From NCBI RefSeq assembly GCF_032062135.1, contig NC_092860.1:70815393-70879392 (forward strand): a DNA stretch of 64,000 nucleotides, in the 5' to 3' direction. This DNA is from Pyxicephalus adspersus (Eukaryota > Chordata > Amphibia > Anura > Pyxicephalidae). The position numbers and the translations under genes are program-made. The notes under the pieces are model-generated. The model worked only from the letters and a program-made list of their open reading frames with translations, was not told the origin of the DNA and did not search any database. Positions within the stretch are counted from its first letter, which is position 1. Every line of letters starts with the position of its first letter. Positions 39,479 through 64,000 of the stretch are shown here, piece after piece.

Positions 39479-41934
39479 CTTTTCTGGAATTTATCACCAA
39501 AATGATTACCCTACTCCAAAAGAATTTAGTAAAATCCCCCAGAGTTTGGGTAATTCTTTTGGAATCCAGATTTTTCTACCATGCATAGAAAAATCTTGCT
39601 TGACCAGTGTACACCTTGTTATGGTTATAACAAGGTTATGTTAAGTGAAGGGGAAACCTGCACCCTCCATACCCCAGGAATTAAGGGCTCTTCAAAATTA
39701 AAGGTAAGCGTTACTTTATTTTTTTTTTTATAAAAGTTCTGCTTTTAGAGACAATTTAACCTGAATACTCTGAATGTTCTTTGAAGACATAAAAACCTCT
39801 AGAGACAAAGGCTACCATGGGATTACATTGCTATAGAAAAAAACAACTAAAAAAAAATCTTATATTATGTTTGTATGGAGTAATCCCCAAGGTGTATGAC
39901 ACAGATGTACATACTACTTAAGAATGACAGAACTGTTCTTCACAAGGAAAGAATACAAGTTATGTGTTTACAGCAGACTGTAGAGTTTATTCTCAGCTTG
40001 AAAAATCAAGTAAACCATATTGTTAAAGGTGCAACCATCAATGTTTTATTCATTTCTGCAACACCCTAAGATAGAAGTTTCTCTTTCATGTGCAAGAACC
40101 TTCAAATGCTCCACTGTACCTGACTGGAGCCACCTCTGGCAATGTCCTGAAGAATTCACTTAATGAATTTATCATTGCTCATTTCCTTATGGAATATCTA
40201 TTTTCATTCATTCAAATAGAGTACCTATTATTATAAACAACTTTAACTAGAAGAAAATACCACTAAAAGGAAAGAAAACATGGTTATGGTGTGAAAAATA
40301 CAGACCCACAGGTGTGAAAAAAGAATGTCTAAAATGAAGCAAATATTTTTTGGCATACACTGCTCCTATTGTAAGACTAATTCAATAAGCTTATTTCAAG
40401 TGTCTGCAGTGATACTGACTGTTAAATACTGTGATGTGGATCCTTAACACAGAACGTTGTGTCTGTACCATGTAAGTTTCTATTTCAAAACATAAAACAA
40501 TCAAATGGAACTGTTGCACCTTTAAACAGATTTTATATAGAGCTGGCTCTTTTTATAAATACAATTATTAAAACAAAAATGATATTTTTTCACATTTTCT
40601 ATTGTAACTACATCAACAAAATTGCAGAGGAAATTCACAGCACTCAACTGCAGTTTTTAAAACCCTATAATATTTAACATACAATTTGCTATATATTTAT
40701 GTTACTATATACTCTAGAAGATGGAAAATTAAATAGAACTAGAATATTTATGTTGAGGGTAATATTTTATCACCGACTAAAGTCAGGACATTAAAAGGAC
40801 TATTACTGGCCACAGTACTCCTCTACAAGCAGCTGCCTTTTTGTGGCAGGAACCTGAAACGTCACTCCATTTAAATAGGAAGATAAAATTCTCACATACA
40901 TATTGCAGATTCAGACACAGTAAAACAAAAATATAACAATATATATATATATAAATAATTTAACACAAAAAAGTGGGAAGATATACAATATAGAATTGTT
41001 TCAATGCACACACACAAAAGGAAAAAAAAGCAATGCTGGGTAAACCAATAAAACATTCATTTTTCATGCGTACACATTTATAGGGTCTCTGAATTCTGAT
41101 GGGTACTGCAACAAAATGTTTGAAGAAATCAGTTTCATAGTGTTAATCTGAATACCTGCTCCTTAATGATATTGGTGTTTTCACCATTATAACCCTAGGA
41201 ATAAAAGCAAGGTAAAAAAAACAAAAAAGAAAAAAAAAAAACAAAACACTTTGGTTGGCTCTTGTCACCTTTATACAATGCCATGAAAGGTATTAGAAGC
41301 CTAATTCTTGAGGACTGTTGACTTTGCATGAGGTGCCCACAACACAGAATTATAGTTGTTCTGGAGATTCCATTCATAAATTACTCCCAGGGGTACTAGG
41401 TGTGAAAATGCACAGGCATCTTCTGAGGAAGTAATAATGCTTTTGAACAGATGCCTCAAATTAGGGCTTTAGTCGTAATCTGGGGCAACTTATCTTTGTG
41501 CTGTGATTAAAAGAAAACCTCCACTGAGGAAATATAGAGACTGTGTGAATATTTTCAAATCAGCCCTGATATTCAGTAGAAGAAAAAGTTACTTTTTTTT
41601 AAAATTCTTTGTTAATGCAAGAATACATTTATAGAGGAAAAAAATGACATTTCTTCAATCATCTAATTGTCGTACCCACTCAGTTTGTTAAACTCTCTAT
41701 ATATAGATATATAATATTTATATTTTATTTTTAAACTATACTTTTTTTTTATTCAGCCACTCAGATTTTTTACTCTCTCATTGCTACATAGATTCTAACT
41801 AAAAAGATTGTAACAGACAAAGTCATTTTCAGATGATATGCAGGTTTCAAGGTCAGTGAAGGAGAGGTCACCACTATGCAGGAGATAAGGGCAGGGGTGT
41901 GGAGTGCTGTGTGTATAAGGGAAAGGCATGTTCC

Positions 41935-57208
<15,274 letters not shown>

Positions 57209-57211
57209 CTG

Positions 57212-60200
57212 TACAAGTAGAGATGTGCAAATGAGTGGAGGAGTAAGAGCATTGTACATTACAGCTCAATGCAGTTTCCCCTGTACTCCAACAAATACTG
57301 CAAAAATGCCTATATTAACCTAACAAAATTCATTGTTATGCATTATTACCTAAATATATTCATACCTAATAAAATGTAACTTTATTTTTTTAAATATAGG
57401 CTCCAAAATAAAATAGTCTTACACATGGTGTTGTTCCAATATAAAACTGTATTAGTAAGTAAGCCAATAAAAAATAAATTGTCTTGGTTCAATTGCAAAA
57501 AGAGGAAGGAAAAAAAAGTTTGTTTTTTTAAATAGTTGTGTACATTGTTATTTAAAATGTTAATTTTAACTTTCTGTTTTAGTTCTAGTTACACCTAGAA
57601 GAGGAATCCAACATACTATCACAGAGGGGACATCTGTCAATAGATCAAATGTTGGATTTCTTTTTACTAGTAGAGGTTTCTTCTTGCTTTATTTTGTGTC
57701 TCACAGAACAGGAAGAGAAGAGAATATCTACAAGTAATAGCTGTTGTTTATGTTTAAGACAATATTAATTTAAATCCAATTTAGTTTTTTGAATGTGGCT
57801 TGGTACCAGACATTTACAACTCCCCTATACACTAGGCTGGGAGAGAAAGAATAACTGAAATGACCAGAGCCATGACCTAATCAGTCTGCTGCTCCTTTTT
57901 TATGGTCTAGTCAGATAGAAAATGTATTGATTAAAAGCCGGCCTCAAACTTAACATGAATGTAGACACTAAGCAGAAGAGTAAGACATTTAAGCATTTGA
58001 CCGGCCATAGGTATTTTGTGACTGTTAAAAGCTCATGAATATAGGTGGGGGAGACTCTGGTTGGACACCATTAATACTAGTATTAAAACTTAATACAAGG
58101 TCTTCCAACCTGTCTAATCAGTATTCCAAAACATGAATCACTGCTGGACACATCTTCCCTCAAATAATAAACTGAGATTGTTTGACTGGGACTGTCACCT
58201 AATGTTTATGGGAACCTGATCAAAAGTGATAAGAAAATGTATTCTGACTCCAACTGATATTGGTCAGCTAGGGGTGTGTTTCTGCAGATCTGCTAATGAA
58301 CACACCTGTTTCTTGATCTGACTGTAATCAACCAGGTTGGAGAGATCTGAGCAGTACAGGTAGGTTGGGAAACATTTTTAAACAAATTTCAATTTATAAT
58401 TTCAGCTTGAAAGTCAGAAAACAAACAGTTGCTACCCTGTCAACGTTCACACCTCACACACCATTTCCTAGCTCCTCAGGATCCCTTCTTTGCTGCTCTG
58501 TTTCTGGTAAAGGAAGAAATGGAAAATTTCACTAACAAGATAGAGAAAAAAAAAGGTCAAAACCTCGAATGGACACTAAATACTTTCTTTACCTTTATTA
58601 CAGCATCAAACAGAAGACTCCTAGGAGTTCTGCTTTTTGAGACCAAACTATCACATATTGCCTATTCAGGGGAAAAAGTGACAGTGGTTGTAAAAAGGGG
58701 CCCAAAATTTGTGGTTCTGGCTTGAGTTGGAGCAATGACGTTAACCCCCCCATAATGTTACAGTGCTTACGCTTAGCATTTGTCCACCAGACCTGAGGAA
58801 TATTACAAAGGAGTAGGTCACACGCTCTACTGGCAACCTGTTACAGAAAAACTAAAATACTGCTAATGCTAACAACAAATTGCATCATGTATGTAATTTT
58901 TATTATTTTGTGCCTTAATTTTCAACCAGGGTTTAGTGGAACCCAAGGTTCCTTCAGTTTCCCCTAAGAGGTTCTGTAAGGTGTGTCCTGCCATTTAGTG
59001 GTGCCATCACCATTCCACTGTGAACCACACATTGTAGAGTCAGCTGCAGGACACTGATGATAAACGTCTAAAGAGTTGCATTTTAACACTGAAATTGTTT
59101 TTTGTCATCCCACAAACCACCAATGTAAGGGATATTTTCCTTTTGACTCCCAAAGAACTTGGTGTTAGCAAAAGTTCCCAAAAGACCTGAAAATTTCAAC
59201 AGTTCCTCTTAGTCAAAAAGGTTAAGAAAGGCTGCAATGATGTAACTAGTCAAGGCTTTTCAATTTATTTCTTGCAATTGGAGAAAAGCAAACCTTTCTA
59301 CCAGGCTACATTTTCTCACCAGGCTGATAGCATAGTTTAAGCAGAGCTACAAGCAACCCCTATAAAGTCTGTACTATAGTGCCATTGAAGAAGAGTTGAT
59401 GGAAGAAGATGCTTGTGCCTAAACAAGAGCAAAGCACTAATACTGGACATGGGAGGAAGGATGGTCACAAAGAAAAATACATCAGATCTTGGTATATATG
59501 TCTGGCAGGGGCATGGAAATAGATATCTTTATTCAAATTCATAAATAATGATTAAATATAAAATGCATGTACTGTCAGTGGTAATGTCTAATTAACCTGG
59601 TAGTAAAAAGGTATTCAGCAGATTGGGAAGACAGCTACAGAACAGGGAAAGAATGCGTTATATCAATTTGAAAACAAATTTACGATGAACTGCATGCACT
59701 ATTTTTACAAAATTTAATTATGTGCTCTTTTATAAGAGAGGGGATGATGAAATATAACAAAGCTGGGAAGCTGACAGCATTCACTGGGCCACACTAAGTT
59801 CAGAGACGTCACCATATACAAAATGCTACGTACTGTATATTAGGATGCTAAAATGCAGAGCTGAGCCAAAGACAACCTCGGCTTGTTTAATGGAGGAGAA
59901 ACTATTGGGTATAACCAAAAAGCTGATCTGGAATGGCTTTCAGACATTACTGCAGTGGAAGAGGGGCATCAAGCTAACAGCAAATTACAATTCTGCATGC
60001 TCTCCTGCTGAGAAAAGTGCAGACTGTGACAACCAAGTGGAAAAAAGCTGCAGGGCAATAGGAAGACAAAATTGTTTTCACAATAAAAGGGATTATAGCA
60101 TGGCCTATCTTTTAGCATACAATTGTAATTTAAAAAAACAACAACACCCCTCCCTTTTTTGTTATTTCTTATGATTCTTCAAAATAAACAAATATTTTTA

Positions 60201-61089
60201 TTTTTATGTCATACCACAAAAGTGCTGATTTCTAGATTCTGATATTAATGAATGAGCATAGATGAAATGCGGGTCATTATATTTGACAAGCGTTCTTTCA
60301 ATAATTGACACATTTTATTTCAGTAGGGAGCTGTATTCATATGTAAATACTCTATGTACTCCATCAGTGCATATTTGCCTAAAATCTAACCTCTGTGTAT
60401 TTCCTAAAATACCCTAAGCATCCTAGGTGTATTAAATTTACATGGAAGTAAATAAAACCTGGCTTATCTAGCTCCTAATGACGTCTCTGAACCTCCCATA
60501 GTCAGAATGGCCGAAATCAAGAAATGATCTCCCCCTCCCCCACCAAAAAACATCAAGTGTAAAATAATCTTGAAAAAAATGCATTGCCTGTGAAATGAAG
60601 CTCATCAATTATTCAGTATCTTCATTTTAACACCTATGTTTAAAATAGACCTGGTGCTATCAAATATCATACAACCTTGAATAACAGAAATAGCAAGCAG
60701 ACAATGAAACCTCATCACTGCCATCCAGCAAATGTTCTCCCAGCACATCCTCCTCAGCAGCCATGAAATACACTCAGGTCTATGGATGCCTGAAAATGAC
60801 TGCCCACCATTATACACAGGGACAACCAGGGATTTATTTTTCATGGGTTGGATGCAGACATGTTATTCCAGGCTGGCTATGGCTTTCTAATGCAGAGAAG
60901 CTCCGGATACAACACAAGCAGCATCCTTCCATGACAAATGAAGGTTAGATCCTGTATCCATGCAGGCATCAGCATACAAGATGGCACAAAAGCAAGCCAA
61001 TGCTAACAGCTCTTTATAGCTCCTTCCTGCAGATCTCTATATTCATGTTAGCACACCATTATAACATAAAAACAAGAAGCCATAGTCTT
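57212..61089 (-). other. RAB3A 5' UTR intron
   Basis: No coding exon recognised. Contains a decayed hAT-like MITE (58915-59236) and several short open frames (58429, 59845) with no recognisable domain. Confidence 0.5.
58915..59236. repeat. Decayed hAT-like non-autonomous element, third copy
   Basis: ATTTTCAACCAGGGTTTAGTG at left and AAAAGGTTAAGAAAGGCTGC at right, with AAAGACCTGAAAATTTCA near the right as in 6375-6638. Confidence 0.5.
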
Positions 61090-61091
61090 AC

Positions 61092-61300
61092 CCCTCAATA
61101 TTTGTTCGACTCCTATTGCACCAATGCAGCAGCTTTCTCCCTGCACCTGCAGAGCACACGCTGACGTCACCTGATTGACAGCACGAAAGTGGTGGTGGGC
61201 GTGGATACAATGTACCATCCCCTGCCCCCTCGGTGGAAAAGGAGTAACGTGATTGGCGTTCGAGGCAAACCAATGAAAAAGCGCCGCCTGTATTCCAGGT
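61092..61300 (-). promoter_or_regulatory. RAB3A promoter and non-coding exon 1
   Basis: Read on the minus strand, a donor (GGG|GTAAGAC, intron from 61091) ends a leader exon of roughly 50-60 nt. Upstream of it lie a consensus CRE TGACGTCA (61162-61169) and inverted CCAAT boxes (CTGATTG near 61171, GATTGGC near 61252). The block is locally CpG-rich. The exon splices to the acceptor directly before the RAB3A ATG at 57208. A CRE fits an activity-regulated neuronal gene. Transcription start is inferred. Confidence 0.6.
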
Positions 61301-61627
61301 TAAATAGGGGGAAGTCCCGGTTGCCTTGGTTCCCGAGATGGATGTCTCTGCCCTCGGTCTCCACCCTCTTTTTTTTTGTCTTTAACATGGATGAACGTGA
61401 ATTATAGATGAAGGAGAATAGCGGCGGCTGGCTGGCAGAGCTGTGTCAGTCGGTATAGTTAGGTTCAGCTTGTAGAATGTATGAATGGCTGTAGCTTACA
61501 TAATTAAAGAGGCTGCAAGCTGTTCCGAGCTGTGGTACAACGCGTGTGGTGACGGCTCATTGGGCAGCGAAGGCTTCTCCTGAGTCGGTGTTATATGGCC
61601 CACCTGTACACAGCTATCCATTCACTG

Positions 61628-61793
61628 GGCTCTGAACTCCACACACCCCGGGCCCTGACCTCCACACACCGCGGGCCCTGACTCCCTCATAACCCAGGCC
61701 CCTGACCTGCACACCACCCAGGGCCCTGACCTCCACACTCCCTGGGTCCTGACCTCCACACACCCCGAGCTCTGACCTCCACACACGTCACGG
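61628..61793. repeat. GC-rich minisatellite, about 22-28 bp units
   Basis: About seven degenerate units of the type GGGCCCTGACCTCCACACAC, 0.5 kb upstream of the RAB3A transcription start. Confidence 0.85.
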
Positions 61794-62389
61794 GTCAGTG
61801 CATCAGGGAAACCTGTGCTGGATGTGTATAATCCTCAATCTATCCATATCTCTATCACAATGCCTCACTACATACAGCTTTATTTATCTTTCACAATATG
61901 ACTTTCTTGCTCATCCTTGCTGCTAACTGACAGCCTAGGTTGCTACCCTGAAATGTGCAGCCATGTTGTCCATGCACTCTCAGATAGGGGCCGCAGTATA
62001 TATTTGGTGTGGTAACCAATGGCAACTGAAGGACCCGGTGGGGGAACAATGGTGCGGCTAGTTGGGAGGCCTTGGCTTACAGTTGTCAGTTATGTTACTG
62101 GCACAGGATGTTCATTATCCGCAATACATTCACAAAAGCCTATCACTTAAATCTTATTGAAAAAATTGATTGTTAGTTTTTTTTAAACAACTCCAGCTAC
62201 CAACACTTGGCATGAATGAGAGCTGTGCTGCCTGCCAGGGTCAAAGTGTGGTATTTTTTTCTTTTAATTATAAGAATGTTTTGCAGGTGACTGGAGGATA
62301 TCATGTTATGAAATTGTCGGATGTCATGCTGATTCAGTGCCACTATCCTAGGCAACGTCTCCAGAGTTCACTTGCTACACACATCTGAA

Positions 62390-62595
62390 CTACATTATAT
62401 ACCACTGACCCCTGTTACATACTACCTGCTCCATTACTGTACCATCTGCACCCTGCATACATACTATTGACCCCTGCACTCCTTGTTACACACTACAAAT
62501 CCTTCACCTTATGTTACATACTACTGACCCCCCTATGCTGCATTATTCATTATAGACCCCTGCACTACATACATAGTACTCACCCCTGCAAAACT
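62390..62595. repeat. Degenerate tandem repeat (TACTGACCCCTG-like)
   Basis: Variants of ACTACTGACCCCTGCACTAC recur about every 35-60 bp, at least five times. Confidence 0.6.
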
Positions 62596-62940
62596 GACAG
62601 AGTGCACCTCAACATAGATTATGGCTATAATTACATTGGTATCTAAAGGTAAACCCAATATTTTTATTCTTGATTATGAAATAAATTCTATGCAAATACT
62701 TGTCTCATACTAGTCCAAAAAGGTTACCTGTACTAAAACAATAAAATGCTATGACTTACCAAGGATTTATTTAGTGTATTTCAGGTCTGCTGAATCCAGA
62801 AATGACATCAGTTTCATTGAATTGTCTTGAAGATTTTACCAACAACAAATGTTAACACAGCATATTGTTATGAATCTTTATTTACACCAATGTTTTGCAT
62901 TTTATATATTAAATGTAGCATTTAATAAGAAGTTGTTTAA

Positions 62941-63905
62941 ATGACCCTAATGTATTTTGCTACATTTGTGGTAAATATTCTCAGCAAAAACAGAGAAGAA
63001 ACATTACAGAATTTGTGAAACAAGGATATCTTGCATATTTTGGTATTAAACTGGGGGACCAAGATAATTATTGGGCTCCCCATATGGTATGCAAAACTTG
63101 TGTAGAGTGTCTACGTCAGTGGAAAAACAGAAAACTGTAAGAGTTTGAAATGTGGTGTACCTATGGTATGGCGAGAGCCCAAATATCATAATAATAATTG
63201 TTATTTTTGTGCTGTGAATGTAAAAAAGTTTCAATCGTTACAAGAAAAACAAGTGGGAGTACCTTGATTTGGAATCAGTAAGATAACCTGTGCCGCATGA
63301 TGCTGATGTTCCCATACCAGTGTTCAGTACACTCCCTGATATTCCTGTATCCGACATGGAGGATATACAGGGTTTGGAATGTAATCCAGGAGTTAGCAGT
63401 GAAACTGAATATGAAGGAAGTGTTTCATCAAATCAGCAGTTCTCCCAAAAGGAGCTCAGTGATTTAATACGTAACCTAAGCCTGTCAAATAGGCATCTGA
63501 ACTTTTAGCATCCAGGCTAAAAGAAAAGAACTGTCAGACCGAAAGTTAAATTACCAGTTTATAGGACAAGAGAGGTGACACTCCTACCATATTTCACTGA
63601 AGATGGAGACTTTGTGTACTTTTGTAACATCCCTGGACTACTAGCCCATATGGGAGTACCAGAATACCGAGCAGAAGACTGGCGGCTTTTCATAGACAGT
63701 TGCAGTTTTACTGCATAATAGCAACTGCTATGCATCAATTCCAATTGGTCACTCAACAAAACCTAAAGAAGAATATGAAAATATCAAAATGGTCTTACAA
63801 AATCTTTGCCATCATGAGCACCAATGGTCCATATGTGTTGATATAAAAATGGTTTGTCGTCTTGGACAGCAAAGTGGATACACAAAGTACCCATGTTTCA
63901 TCTGC
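62941..63905 (+). pseudogene. Transposon-derived protein relic of unassigned family
   Basis: A broken coding region in at least three frames. Frame 1 (62941-63138) encodes VFCYICGKYSQQ, KLGDQDNYWAPHMVCKTC and LRQWKNRKL. A frame shift then gives VPMVWREPKYHNNNCYFCAV. The next frame (63290-63508) gives VPIPVFSTLPDIP and SQKELSDLIRNLSLS. The part after 63540 gives TLLPYFTEDGDFVYFCNIPG, AEDWRLFIDS and, after another shift, EYENIKMVLQNLCHHEHQW, CVDIKMVCRL and YPCFICLW. I recall this block order from multi-copy uncharacterised proteins of arthropods, Hydra and some vertebrates that look transposon-borne, but I cannot name the superfamily. The paired CxxC motifs suggest zinc binding. No catalytic domain is visible. 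It is interrupted at 63917 by another repeat. Confidence 0.65.
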
Positions 63906-63916
63906 TTGTGGCATAG

Positions 63917-64000
63917 TACCGTGTTTCCCCGATGATAAGGCAGGGCCATCAAATAAGACAGCCCCCCCTTTTTAGGTAAAAATGAAAAATAAGCCCCCCC
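63917..64000. repeat. Start of a repeat (CCGTGTTTCCCCGATGATAAG), cut by window end
   Basis: ACCGTGTTTCCCCGATGATA followed by AATAAGACAGCCCCCC and AAATAAGCCCCCCC resembles the widespread vertebrate repeat beginning GTGTTTCCCCGAAAATAAGA. It interrupts the relic to its left. Confidence 0.55.

Larger units (their letters stand above)
35100..41934. other. Intergenic DNA between convergent MPV17L2 copy 2 and RAB3A
   Basis: No coding exon seen. It includes a GT/TA microsatellite (35300-35365), a partial MITE (36500-36602), the large perfect palindrome (37215-37420), two L2/MIR-tail-like pieces and the RAB3A 3' UTR at the right. On the minus strand, AATAAA hexamers lie at about 41753-41748 and 41729-41724, about 180-210 nt after the RAB3A stop; longer 3' UTR forms are possible. 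Confidence 0.5.
61300..62930. other. Upstream of RAB3A: GC-rich then AT-rich, no gene recognised
   Basis: Holds the minisatellite and, at 62390-62595, a degenerate repeat of TACTGACCCCTGCACTACA-like units. No exon recognised on either strand. Confidence 0.5.

Noticed and set aside
58429..58725. 98-codon open frame in the RAB3A 5' intron
   Set aside because: No recognisable domain, no good splice or promoter context; length is compatible with chance in this composition.
59845..60174. 109-codon open frame in the RAB3A 5' intron
   Set aside because: No domain or conserved motif; antisense to the intron and low-complexity ending.
61340..61407. Short plus-strand ORF with ATG near the RAB3A promoter, considered as a divergent gene
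   Set aside because: Only a few dozen codons, no donor and no homology recognised.

Overview
This is vertebrate nuclear DNA, most likely from a frog (Anura, probably Ranoidea). It is AT-rich, has long introns, and is packed with decayed interspersed repeats of the kinds I associate with frogs: T2-like and piggyBac-like MITEs with TTAA flanks, CR1/L2-type LINE relics, a Helitron, Tc1 ends and hAT-like ends. The species call rests on repeat recognition and is an inference. The gene content is firm.

Layout, left to right. (1) 2730-13802, plus strand: six exons of IFI30 (GILT, the lysosomal thiol reductase), including the active-site CXXC and the C-terminal exon. The signal-peptide exon was not found and probably lies left of the window. 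(2) 17.2-26.9 kb, plus strand: MPV17L2 copy 1, five coding exons, 219 aa. (3) 30.1-35.1 kb, plus strand: MPV17L2 copy 2, five coding exons with identical splice phases, 207 aa. (4) 41935-57208, minus strand: RAB3A, four coding exons, 220 aa, with a non-coding first exon and CRE-bearing promoter near 61.1 kb. (5) 61.3-64.0 kb: minisatellite-like GC-rich DNA, then a broken transposon-derived gene and the start of another repeat. The order IFI30 - MPV17L2 - RAB3A (+, +, -) is the order I recall from human 19p13.11, so this is a conserved synteny block. The visible departure is the tandem duplication of MPV17L2.

The genes are not an operon and do not share a pathway: IFI30 acts in lysosomes and antigen processing, MPV17L2 in the mitochondrial inner membrane and mitoribosome assembly, and RAB3A on synaptic vesicles. 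The two MPV17L2 copies differ at about 40% of residues in my hand alignment, so the duplication is old. Both nevertheless keep a related promoter palindrome (GTCACGTGAC in copy 1, GTCACATGAC in copy 2) followed by a similar splice donor.

The structures most worth a second look are: a near-perfect 206-bp palindrome (101-bp arms, 4-nt loop) at 37215-37420; two Helitron-like units joined head to tail inside an intron of MPV17L2 copy 1, one filled with a roughly 127-159 bp tandem repeat; a 307-bp terminal-inverted-repeat element found twice at the same junction with a LINE 3' region; and the broken ORF of unassigned family at 62.9-63.9 kb.
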